Shown here piece after piece: positions 1 through 5,181 of a DNA stretch of 27,071 bases. The position numbers and the translations under genes were made by a program. Location: positions 1-27,071 of the forward strand of contig CAMUNT010000010.1 of the NCBI GenBank assembly GCA_947090365.1. The letters are read 5' to 3'. Position 1 is the first letter of the stretch, and the number at the start of each line of letters is the position of its first letter. Below the pieces are notes generated by a model. That model made no database searches and was not told the DNA's origin. It saw only the letters and a program-made list of their open reading frames with translations. Origin of the DNA: an uncultured Clostridia bacterium (GTDB taxonomy: Bacteria; Bacillota; Clostridia; Christensenellales; Borkfalkiaceae).

Positions 1-11
1 TTTTTCTTCAT
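1..11 (-). CDS. Start of an unidentified gene running off the left edge
   Basis: Read on the minus strand, an ATG at 11-9 opens Met-Lys-Lys before the window ends. An AAAGGAG ribosome site lies at 24-18, six bases upstream of the ATG, which is ideal spacing. The product cannot be identified from three codons. The gene is divergent from the serine recombinase at 255. The region between them carries two inverted recombination-like sites and a promoter, so this gene may be the one controlled by that arrangement. Confidence 0.6.
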
Positions 12-29
12 ATAAAACTCCTTTTTCGG

Positions 30-56
30 TTGTAGTTATTGTATACTTTTACTACG
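30..56. repeat. Inverted dyad site 1, probable serine recombinase site or operator
   Basis: A near-palindromic 27-bp site centred on GTATAC (41-46). Bases 41-55 are a perfect 15-bp inverted copy of 136-150 in site 2. Over 30-55 against 136-161 the match is 23 of 26. The length and central symmetry are what small serine recombinases bind. Both sites lie just upstream of such a gene. Confidence 0.7.
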
Positions 57-65
57 TTCATACTA

Positions 66-95
66 TTGCTTTTTTATAGGCAAATATGGTATAAT
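66..95 (+). promoter_or_regulatory. Promoter between the two dyads, reading toward the recombinase
   Basis: TTGCTT at 66-71 and TATAAT at 90-95 are separated by 18 bases. The promoter lies entirely between dyad sites 1 and 2. A weaker minus-strand candidate (TTGATA, 16-base spacer, TATACC) overlaps the same interval, so the region may be divergent. Confidence 0.6.
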
Positions 96-133
96 AAATG
101 CGGTATTTATATCAATTTCAGTAAATTTCGGCG

Positions 134-161
134 TTGTAGTAAAAGTATACGTTTACTACAA
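134..161. repeat. Inverted dyad site 2, probable serine recombinase site or operator
   Basis: A 28-bp palindrome with 13 of 14 positions matched between its arms, centred on GTATAC (145-150). It is the inverted partner of the site at 30-56. The two centres are about 104 bp apart, close to ten helical turns. It lies downstream of the 66-95 promoter and upstream of the recombinase start, so binding here could also repress the recombinase. Confidence 0.7.
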
Positions 162-254
162 ATATTTAATAATTTGTCATAAACGGGCGCAGAACGATAT
201 TTTCGTTTTGTGCTTTTTGCTATTCTTAAATTAAACGAAAGGAGCGTTGAAATT

Positions 255-869
255 ATGAATACGTATGCTTATGCCCGCGTTTCCGCGCGCGACCAAAACT
301 TACAGCGGCAGATTAGCGCGCTTATAGAGTTCGGAATAGAGAAAAACCGCATTTTCTCGGACAAGAAAAGCGGCAAGGACTTTGAAAGAAAAGAGTATAA
401 ACGGCTTATTAAAAAGTTAAAGGCGGGCGATTTGCTTGTTATTAAATCTATTGACCGTTTAGGGCGCAATTACGACCAGATAATAACGGAATGGGCTTAT
501 ATAACGAACACCGTAGGCGCGGACATTCTGGTTTTGGATATGCCGCTTTTGGATACCCGTACAAAATCCGATACCCTTGTTGGCAAATTCATTTCGGACA
601 TTGTCTTGCAGGTGCTGTCGTTCGTTGCCGAAAACGAGCGGGCGAACATACGCGAACGGCAGGCGGACGGAATACGGCTTGCCAGGCAAAACGGCGTTAA
701 GTTCGGCAGACCGAGAAAGGAATACAGCGACGATTTTATCAGCATTGCAACCGATTATATAGAAAAGCGCATACCGCTTAAAACGGCGCTCAGGCTGTCG
801 GGCATAAAGCAAGATAATTTTTTTTACCGAATACGAAGAATAAAGCAGTTAATAACTGAAAGAGTATAA
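255..869 (+). CDS. Small serine recombinase (resolvase/invertase family)
   Basis: A 204-residue resolvase/invertase family protein that cuts and rejoins DNA at short paired sites. The N-terminal catalytic domain has the YARVS motif with Arg8 and nucleophile Ser10, then SIDRLGRN near residue 75. The long E-helix region carries ENERANIRERQ and ends in GRPRK, followed by a C-terminal helix-turn-helix of about 45 residues. The length fits the family (about 180-210). The start at 255 is chosen because AAAGGAG lies ten bases upstream and the catalytic domain begins directly after it; an earlier ATG at 210 would add 15 unrelated residues. Two inverted palindromic sites sit at 30-161. It could be a DNA invertase, a resolvase, or a leftover from a transposon; no transposase is visible beside it. 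Confidence 0.93.
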   Translation: MNTYAYARVSARDQNLQRQISALIEFGIEKNRIFSDKKSGKDFERKEYKRLIKKLKAGDLLVIKSIDRLGRNYDQIITEWAYITNTVGADILVLDMPLLDTRTKSDTLVGKFISDIVLQVLSFVAENERANIRERQADGIRLARQNGVKFGRPRKEYSDDFISIATDYIEKRIPLKTALRLSGIKQDNFFYRIRRIKQLITERV

Positions 870-908
870 ACCGCCGTTGCAACTTGACGTTGTAGCGATA
901 CATAGAAA

Positions 909-950
909 AAGTCTGAATCAAACACTTTCTTTAAGGTTTGATTCAGACTT
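909..950 (-). terminator. Terminator of the disrupted tRNA-Leu gene
   Basis: A perfect 15-bp stem (909-923 with 936-950) with a 12-base loop. Read on the minus strand it is followed by a run of T, as in an intrinsic terminator. It lies three bases past the CCA end of the tRNA 3' half, so it is the original terminator of that tRNA. The serine recombinase on the plus strand also ends just before it. Confidence 0.8.
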
Positions 951-953
951 GTC

Positions 954-1005
954 TGGTGCCGTTGACAGGACTTGAACCTGCACCCTTGCGGACAGGATTC
1001 TAAGT
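954..1005 (-). pseudogene. 3' half of a split tRNA-Leu(UAG) gene
   Basis: Read on the minus strand, this holds the anticodon loop and 3' anticodon stem, variable arm, T arm (GCAGG, TTCAAGT, CCTGT), acceptor strand CAACGGC, discriminator A and encoded CCA. The 5' side is missing: sequence beyond 1005 is AT-rich and does not look like tRNA. The missing half is at 4350-4391. Joining the halves at the shared 11-bp core gives an 83-nt tRNA-Leu with fully paired acceptor stem (GCCGTTG/CAACGGC) and anticodon UAG. This fragment alone cannot make a tRNA. Confidence 0.93.
995..1005. repeat. Left attachment core (GGATTCTAAGT)
   Basis: An 11-bp direct repeat identical to 4350-4360; flanking bases differ at once on both sides. 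The core covers the anticodon loop and part of the anticodon stem of the split tRNA, including the anticodon. This is a usual target for tyrosine integrases. Confidence 0.9.
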
Positions 1006-1127
1006 TTTTTGGCATATTAGGAAGTAGGTAGAATAGAGGGTTTTTGCGGTGTTTTCTGTTCTATTTATACTGAATATTGTGCCTTTATATAACTTATGGA
1101 GTACATTTGTGTACCGTAAGCTGCACA

Positions 1128-1149
1128 AATGCGAGAAAAATGCGAGAAA
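1128..1149. repeat. Two tandem 11-bp repeats (AATGCGAGAAA), left end
   Basis: Copies at 1128-1138 and 1139-1149, starting about 120 bp inside the left core. The same unit occurs three times at 4227-4259 near the right end, in the same orientation. The placement fits arm-type binding sites of a tyrosine integrase. Confidence 0.75.
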
Positions 1150-1244
1150 AAATTTTTACAATTGTAATAAAATATATATTATTTCTTTAAAAGGCCATTG
1201 ACATTGGTTGGACTTGAATTATTGCCCTATCCTCACCAGCACTG

Positions 1245-1298
1245 GAAAATAAAAGCGCAAAAGCCGCAAAATATTGTGGCTTTTGCGCTTTTATTTTC
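1245..1298. terminator. Strong terminator-like hairpin in the left part of the element
   Basis: A 23-bp stem with one mismatch (1245-1267 with 1276-1298) and an 8-base loop. The outer stem is A/T-rich and the inner stem includes GCGCAAAAGCC, so it could terminate transcription in either direction. It separates the left att region from the integrase remnant. The preceding stretch (about 1190-1244) resembles nothing I recognise. Confidence 0.7.
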
Positions 1299-1572
1299 TA
1301 ACAGAAGTTACTTGATATAAAAGTGTGCCACCTAAATAGTATTATAAAAATTTGGTTAGAAAATGGTGTGAAAATTTTTACCAATAAAAAAATGTCATTT
1401 TTTGTCGAAAATTTTTGAAAACAGGTGGACGTTTTTGTTTTTTTATTTGTAAATATAATTAGATGGAGAACAAAATATTTTGGATTTTTAGCTGACTTTT
1501 CTATGTTTTTGCATTTAAAAAGTATGGACAAGCTATAAAAAATAGGGGTTATTGTGGATATCAAATCACTAG
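1299..1572. other. AT-rich stretch without a recognisable gene
   Basis: Runs of A and T dominate, and no frame gives a protein I recognise. A full-length integrase would be expected to have its N-terminal DNA-binding domain encoded here, but no such sequence is visible. The region was therefore probably deleted or replaced. Confidence 0.5.
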
Positions 1573-2358
1573 TGTCCAACTGCATTAGTAAAGGCAAATA
1601 CTGTAATTCATTATCACGCAAATATAAGAAAAGCACTGCAAGATGCTTATAGAGAAGATTTAATACCTTGCAATTATGCAGATAAAGCACATAGACCTAA
1701 AAAAGATGATTTTATCGGCAATTATTATAATAGGGACGAATTATTGATATTATTTGATGCTGTGAGGGGCAAAAGGATAGAGTTTGCTGTTATAATTGCT
1801 GCTTATTACGGATTACGAAGAAGCGAAATTTCAGGACTAAAATGGTCGAACATAGATTTTAACTATAAGACAATTACAATAAAACATACCGTAACAAAAT
1901 GTACAATCGACGGTAAGGTTATGATAGTAGCAAGGGATAAAGCCAAGACAAAAAAAAGCATTAGAACACTGCCACTAATACCTGAGGTAGAGGCTCTTTT
2001 ACTAAAAATGAAAAAATGGAATGATTCCAATAAGGAATTTTTTGGCGACTTGTATGAAGATAAATATGCCGATTACATATACAGAGATGAAAAAGGCTAT
2101 TTGATAAAGCCTGATTTTATTACAAATAATTTCTCTTTGCAGGTAAGTAAAATTAAATCATTAGACAAAATACGATTTCACGATTTAAGACATAGTTGTG
2201 CTGCTCTATTACGTCACGAAGGAGTGCCAATGGAGGATATTCAAAAATGGCTTGGGCATAGTCAGATAACAACAACCGAAAGCATCTATGCTCATTTTGA
2301 GAATGAAACTCATCTTAAATCTGCTATGAAAATTGTAAAGGCTTTTTCAGATAAGTAA
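1573..2358 (+). pseudogene. Tyrosine integrase missing its N-terminus (Tn916-type family)
   Basis: The frame is open from 1573, just after an in-frame stop at 1570, to the TAA at 2358. Family-like sequence starts near 1588 with the end of the core-binding domain (NTVIHYHANIRKAL, then DLIPCNYADK and RPKK). The catalytic domain follows: GLRRSEI (first Arg), HDLRHS (His-x-x-Arg), GHSQ (His) and the nucleophile Tyr in SIYAHFE. Full integrases of this type are about 380-400 residues; here about 260 remain, with no arm-binding domain. No normal start codon with a ribosome site was found; a TTG at 1744 would lie inside the fold. It probably made the insertion at the tRNA-Leu core and is now inactive. 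Confidence 0.85.
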
Positions 2359-2421
2359 AAAAATTTCGCTTAGTAAAATAAACATTTATATATTGTCAGA
2401 GTTGGTGCAAATAAGAATTAC

Positions 2422-2450
2422 TTGAAATTGATATGCTAATATTGTATAAT
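2422..2450 (+). promoter_or_regulatory. Promoter of the first cargo gene
   Basis: TTGAAA (2422-2427), a 17-base spacer and TATAAT (2445-2450). It gives a leader of about 90 nt before the ATG at 2548. Confidence 0.75.
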
Positions 2451-2547
2451 GAAACTACATTTGTTTAATTTAGAAAAACTTATCGAAGTAGGTAATTCTT
2501 TAGTTTAAGCAGTTAAGATACAACATCGAAATAAAGAGGATTTACTT

Positions 2548-3189
2548 ATGGGGCAAAAGCGGTTTGACGAATATTTTACAAAGGTGGTTTTGGAGAGTTG
2601 TTTCCCCGAAAAGTTTTACAATTTGCAAATTGCAGATAAACCAGATTTGCGATGTGGTAATGAAATTGGTATAGAAGTAACGAACTGTATGCCTGAAAAA
2701 GTCGTTGAAGCGTTTAATCTTTGGCACAGGGCAGCCAAGCAAGGCGAACAAACGTCACCGCGCATTTTAGAGAGATTGGAGCAATTAAAAGATACCGTCC
2801 ATCTTGAAGGTAGCGAATTGATATGGGAGCGGGATTCATATATGGAAGATGACATAGACAATTCCCCGATAAAAGAATTTGTTAATGCTGTAGCAAGCAA
2901 AGTTGAACGGCTGAATAGTGCAAACGCAAATTATACGGAAATGAAAAGTTATGAGCTGTTTGTAAATTCTACCATTGATATATCTACATTCAACCAAATT
3001 TATGCGATATTAGCGAGAGTGACGGAAATAAATTATAAGCCAAAAAAATTTGATAACATCCATCTAATTACTATTAGCCAAAAATTATTTACGTTTGATA
3101 TAGCGAATAACGCATTTAGCGTAAATCATTTATACTCACGTTTGGATCGAATGGCGCAGATAGCACGCAACTTATATAAAGGACTGTAA
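2548..3189 (+). CDS. Element cargo protein, possible PD-(D/E)XK-like nuclease
   Basis: A 213-residue protein I cannot assign firmly. The only recognisable pattern is near residues 33-46: KPDL, a short gap, then IGIEVTN, preceded by a Glu near residue 16. This resembles the PD-x(n)-(D/E)-x-K core of restriction-type nucleases, but the usual Lys is Thr, so activity is uncertain. There is no signal peptide or membrane segment; a soluble cytoplasmic protein is expected. The start at 2548 has AAAGAGGA seven bases upstream and its own promoter. It is more AT-rich than the chromosome. Position beside an integrase remnant suggests accessory function such as defence, but that is inference. Confidence 0.75.
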   Translation: MGQKRFDEYFTKVVLESCFPEKFYNLQIADKPDLRCGNEIGIEVTNCMPEKVVEAFNLWHRAAKQGEQTSPRILERLEQLKDTVHLEGSELIWERDSYMEDDIDNSPIKEFVNAVASKVERLNSANANYTEMKSYELFVNSTIDISTFNQIYAILARVTEINYKPKKFDNIHLITISQKLFTFDIANNAFSVNHLYSRLDRMAQIARNLYKGL

Positions 3190-3219
3190 CAGAACTTAAC
3201 AGAGTGTTCATAAAATCGT

Positions 3220-3248
3220 TTGACAAAAAATACTAAAAGGGTTATTCT
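3220..3248 (+). promoter_or_regulatory. Promoter of the second cargo gene and its leader
   Basis: TTGACA (3220-3225), a 17-base spacer and TATTCT (3243-3248). A second TATAAT-like sequence at 3256-3261 has no suitably spaced -35. The predicted transcript starts near 3255, about 105 nt before the coding start. Confidence 0.7.
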
Positions 3249-3261
3249 AATAATATATAAT

Positions 3262-3328
3262 GAAATAGCTCCACGAAGTGGGAAAAAGCAATTAGCGCAT
3301 AGCGTAACAGCTACGCGCTATTTTATTT
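3262..3328 (+). ncRNA. Candidate structured leader RNA with attenuator hairpin
   Basis: Two folds lie between the promoter and the gene at 3360. The first is compact: GCT (3268-3270) with AGC (3287-3289), around CCAC-gaa-GTGG (3271-3281). The second pairs TAGCGCATAG with CTACGCGCTA (one mismatch, about 3293-3320) and is followed by TTTTATTT, as in an intrinsic terminator. A promoter, short folded RNA, terminator, then gene order is used by attenuators and by type III toxin-antitoxin loci. I do not recognise an Rfam family. Confidence 0.5.
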
Positions 3329-3359
3329 ATAATAAACAGATATAAGGAGATTTAATTTA

Positions 3360-4076
3360 ATGAGAGGGCTAAAACAAATTAAAGCGCAAGACATTTTGTC
3401 TACAGATCATATTATCAAATTTTTCGATGATGAGAGATTTGCTGAGAAATTATTTAGCACAGGGGAAATGCTATTTCGTCCTATTAAATCATTTAAAGAA
3501 AGCAAACAGCCGGGACGTGGAGATGCACAAGAAGGAAAAAGTAATTGTCATTTTTCACTTTACTGTAAAGAAGTAAAGGATGCCTTATATGAAAAACTCT
3601 GCGATGTTACGGCAGTACATTTGGATGATAGCCGACCAATTTATAGTTATTTACAGTTAAGAAGTCGTAATTTTCATCCGAATGGTGCAATTTACTTAAA
3701 TCCGAAAATGCTCAATGATTTTAGTTCGGGGAAGCAAACCTTTTGCGCTCTATTAGATCGAGTTCCGTTTGAGAATAAGGTCTTGGATTTCTTAAAGGCA
3801 CACGATGTGGTCGCAACCATAGCAAATGTTAGATACAGCGATGATGATGTTGATGTTGGTATAATAATGCAAACACAAGCTGGTGAATCCGATCTTGCTT
3901 ATTTCCAAAAAAGTAAAGCGTATGAAGAACAGCAAGAGCGACGAATTATTCTAGGTGAACCTATTGATAGCTTAGTTGAACGTGGAGTAGGGGAAAAATT
4001 TGGTGATGGAATTAAAATTAAGATTGGCGATCTAACGAAAATGGGTTATATTGCAAAACCTATAAATTTTTATTAA
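3360..4076 (+). CDS. Element cargo protein of unknown function (weak DUF2971-like pattern)
   Basis: A 238-residue protein with no signal peptide or membrane segment. Two features faintly recall DUF2971-type proteins: a Gly-rich acidic stretch near residues 52-60 (GRGDAQEG) after a 'G.mlFRP' segment, and a late charged segment EEQQERRIIL near residue 190. I am not confident of this and assign no function. AAGGAG ends ten bases before the ATG. The gene has its own promoter and a leader that can form a terminator, so expression seems conditional. It converges on the tRNA-Leu at 4124-4206 through a shared terminator at 4081-4121. Its AT-rich composition matches the rest of the element. Confidence 0.8.
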   Translation: MRGLKQIKAQDILSTDHIIKFFDDERFAEKLFSTGEMLFRPIKSFKESKQPGRGDAQEGKSNCHFSLYCKEVKDALYEKLCDVTAVHLDDSRPIYSYLQLRSRNFHPNGAIYLNPKMLNDFSSGKQTFCALLDRVPFENKVLDFLKAHDVVATIANVRYSDDDVDVGIIMQTQAGESDLAYFQKSKAYEEQQERRIILGEPIDSLVERGVGEKFGDGIKIKIGDLTKMGYIAKPINFY

Positions 4077-4080
4077 AATA

Positions 4081-4121
4081 AATAATGTTGTATTTCATTT
4101 TCAACAAAATACAACATTATT
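4081..4121. terminator. Bidirectional terminator between cargo gene and carried tRNA-Leu
   Basis: A perfect 15-bp stem (4081-4095 with 4107-4121) and 11-base loop. On the minus strand a T-rich tail follows, ending the tRNA transcript. On the plus strand it ends the cargo gene. It sits two bases past the tRNA CCA end, the same layout as the terminator at 909-950 beside the broken tRNA. Confidence 0.75.
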
Positions 4122-4123
4122 TA

Positions 4124-4206
4124 TGGTGCCGCTGACAGGACTTGAACCTGCAAGGTTTCCCGCGGGATCCTAAATCCCGTGTGTTTGCCAATTTCACCAC
4201 AGCGGC
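4124..4206 (-). tRNA. tRNA-Leu(UAG), complete, carried by the element
   Basis: An 83-nt tRNA with encoded CCA. The acceptor stem GCCGCTG/CAGCGGC pairs fully. The anticodon arm is CGGGA-TTTAGGA-TCCCG, giving anticodon UAG, which reads CUA and probably other CUN leucine codons. There is a short class II variable arm and T arm GCAGG-TTCAAGT-CCTGT. It has the same anticodon as the split tRNA but differs in the acceptor stem, anticodon arm and variable arm, so it is not a simple duplicate. No convincing promoter lies directly upstream; the host tRNA promoter at 4440-4468 points at it. It probably replaces the broken host tRNA. Confidence 0.96.
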
Positions 4207-4226
4207 GATGCTATTAAATCAAAATA

Positions 4227-4259
4227 AATGCGAGAAAAATGCGAGAAAAATGCGAGAAC
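4227..4259. repeat. Three tandem 11-bp repeats (AATGCGAGAAA), right end
   Basis: Copies at 4227-4237, 4238-4248 and 4249-4259, the last ending AAC. They match the two copies at 1128-1149 and lie about 90 bp inside the right core. They are probable integrase arm sites. Confidence 0.75.
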
Positions 4260-4349
4260 AAATAAAAAATTAGTGCTTTAACAAAATGAAAACCACAATA
4301 TATTGTGAGTTTTGATTAGAAATACTTAAAAAGTTGCTCATCACACAAT

Positions 4350-4360
4350 GGATTCTAAGT
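4350..4360. repeat. Right attachment core (GGATTCTAAGT)
   Basis: Identical to 995-1005 and in the same orientation. The matching part of the carried tRNA (4165-4175) differs at two of eleven positions. Confidence 0.9.
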
Positions 4361-4391
4361 CCTGCGCGTCTGCCAGTTTCGCCACAACGGC
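4350..4391 (-). pseudogene. 5' half of the split tRNA-Leu(UAG) gene
   Basis: Read on the minus strand it starts GCCGTTG (acceptor), then the D arm, the 5' anticodon stem and the anticodon loop, and stops at the att core. Beyond it the sequence (4349 downward) is not tRNA-like. It completes the 3' half at 954-1005. The native promoter is still present upstream at 4440-4468, so this fragment is probably transcribed and degraded. Confidence 0.93.
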
Positions 4392-4439
4392 ATTTTGCAA
4401 CCGACTGCTTTATGCGCGGATTGCTTTAATTATAAGAGC

Positions 4440-4468
4440 ATTGTAAAACTTTCGCAAAAGCTTGTCAA
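4440..4468 (-). promoter_or_regulatory. Native tRNA-Leu promoter, now driving into the element
   Basis: On the minus strand: TTGACA (4468-4463), a 17-base spacer and TACAAT (4445-4440). Transcription should start near 4433, about 40 bases before the 5' tRNA half, and continue to the carried tRNA-Leu at 4206. Confidence 0.8.
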
Positions 4469-4479
4469 CAGTTATTTGC

Positions 4480-4508
4480 TTGCAATGTAAAAGTTATTGT
4501 GTTAAAAT
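4480..4508 (+). promoter_or_regulatory. Promoter of the YcxB-like gene
   Basis: TTGCAA (4480-4485), a 17-base spacer and TAAAAT (4503-4508). The predicted start of transcription falls at or next to the ATG at 4515, which would make the mRNA leaderless or nearly so. Confidence 0.5.
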
Positions 4509-4514
4509 CAGAAT

Positions 4515-5072
4515 ATGTTAACGGAAAACGGAAGTATCAGAACGAAAGAGATCGCGGTTGCGCCCGCGCTTGATCTTTACAGAAAAAAGCTGAAATTAAT
4601 TTGCCTTATAATGCTGATCGTGGGCACTGTAGGGCTCGTTGCCTATATCGTAACGGGTATGGTTTGGGATATAAAGTGGCTGGACGTGCTTTTGGTGTTT
4701 GCGGTGCCGTTCACGCTCGGGCTTATAGGCTTTATAACTTTCGTAAGACTAAATAAGCGGGAAGCGAGAGAAGGGTACGTAAGCGAATGCGAATTTTTTG
4801 CCGACTGCTTTATTTGCAAAGCGCGCAGTGCACAGGGCGTTGAAGAAACTGAAAAAATCGCCTATGCGGACGCGGTTTTAAAACGCGAAAATGAAAAATA
4901 CGCTTATATTTTAGTCCTCGGCAAAGGGCTGTTTATTGTGTTCGGAAAAGAAGATTTAACTGCGCCCGAACTCAACGCAATCCGTAAAAATTTCCGTAAA
5001 GAGGTTGCGCAAGAGGTGGAGGAGGTTACTCCGCTTGAAAAATTTGAAGATAACCGTCCGGAAAAAGAATAA
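4515..5072 (+). CDS. YcxB-like membrane protein
   Basis: A 185-residue protein with two membrane helices near residues 27-49 and 57-78. A soluble C-terminal region of about 80 residues has the alternating strand pattern of YcxB-like domains, including a hydrophobic YAYILVLGKGLFIVFG segment. The tail after residue 160 is acidic. The function of this family is not known; it probably sits in the cytoplasmic membrane with the C-terminal domain inside. No ribosome site precedes the ATG, and the -10 box ends only six bases before it. It is the first chromosomal gene to the right of the element and ends at its own terminator. Confidence 0.8.
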   Translation: MLTENGSIRTKEIAVAPALDLYRKKLKLICLIMLIVGTVGLVAYIVTGMVWDIKWLDVLLVFAVPFTLGLIGFITFVRLNKREAREGYVSECEFFADCFICKARSAQGVEETEKIAYADAVLKRENEKYAYILVLGKGLFIVFGKEDLTAPELNAIRKNFRKEVAQEVEEVTPLEKFEDNRPEKE

Positions 5073-5075
5073 ACG

Positions 5076-5097
5076 AAATCCGCCTCCGGGCGGATTT
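5076..5097 (+). terminator. Intrinsic terminator
   Basis: AAATCCGCC (5076-5084) pairs with GGCGGATTT (5089-5097) around a four-base loop and runs into T. It ends the YcxB-like gene. Confidence 0.85.
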
Positions 5098-5126
5098 TTC
5101 ATTTTAAAAAAATGTGTAAAAAACAC

Positions 5127-5155
5127 TTGACAGTCTACTGTGTCTATTGTATAAT
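5127..5155 (+). promoter_or_regulatory. Consensus promoter of the ytrA-like operon
   Basis: TTGACA (5127-5132), exactly 17 bases, TATAAT (5150-5155). Such a strong promoter normally needs repression, and an operator overlaps it. Confidence 0.9.
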
Positions 5156-5164
5156 TACAGTAGA
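5134..5164. promoter_or_regulatory. Probable operator for the GntR/YtrA-type regulator
   Basis: TCTACTGT (5134-5141) and ACAGTAGA (5157-5164) form a perfect 8-bp inverted repeat with a 15-base gap. It covers the spacer, the -10 box and the start region. YtrA-type regulators usually repress their own operon from such a site. Confidence 0.7.
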
Positions 5165-5181
5165 AACAGTAAGGTACGGAT

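Larger units (their letters stand above)
995..4360. mobile_element. Integrative element inserted in a tRNA-Leu anticodon loop
   Basis: The insertion unit is 3,355 bp (995-4349, one core copy plus interior). It is bounded by direct 11-bp cores inside the two halves of one tRNA-Leu. It is visibly more AT-rich than the flanking chromosome. In order it holds 11-bp tandem repeats, a strong terminator, a truncated tyrosine integrase, two cargo genes with their own promoters, a complete tRNA-Leu(UAG), and more 11-bp repeats. No replication, excisionase or conjugation gene was recognised. With the integrase lacking its N-terminus the element is probably stranded unless an integrase is supplied in trans. 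Confidence 0.88.

Noticed and set aside
255..869. Serine recombinase as part of an IS607-type element
   Set aside because: No TnpB-like gene follows. The protein has the C-terminal helix-turn-helix layout of resolvases and invertases, whereas IS607 types have it at the N-terminus.
1092..1122. Imperfect hairpin near the left end of the element
   Set aside because: Pairing needs an insertion and mismatches; no T run and no clear role.
1298..1690. Open minus-strand frame of about 130 codons
   Set aside because: It overlaps the integrase remnant, is low-complexity and AT-driven, has no ribosome site, and resembles no family.
2413..2500. Inverted pair AAGAATTAC / GTAATTCTT around the first cargo promoter
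   Set aside because: Nine bases 70 apart in AT-rich DNA may be chance; no second line of evidence.
964..4152. Identical 19-bp stretches at 964-982 and 4134-4152 as possible element ends
   Set aside because: They are the conserved T-arm of two leucine tRNAs. The 11-bp cores at 995 and 4350 explain the split tRNA far better.
1128..4259. 11-bp repeats as a CRISPR array
   Set aside because: The copies are directly adjacent without spacers, too short, and there are no cas genes.
4287..4311. Hairpin with CACAATATATTGTG as a terminator before the carried tRNA
   Set aside because: The stem is AT-rich and the T run after it on the minus strand is broken, so I only note it as a possible weak obstacle.
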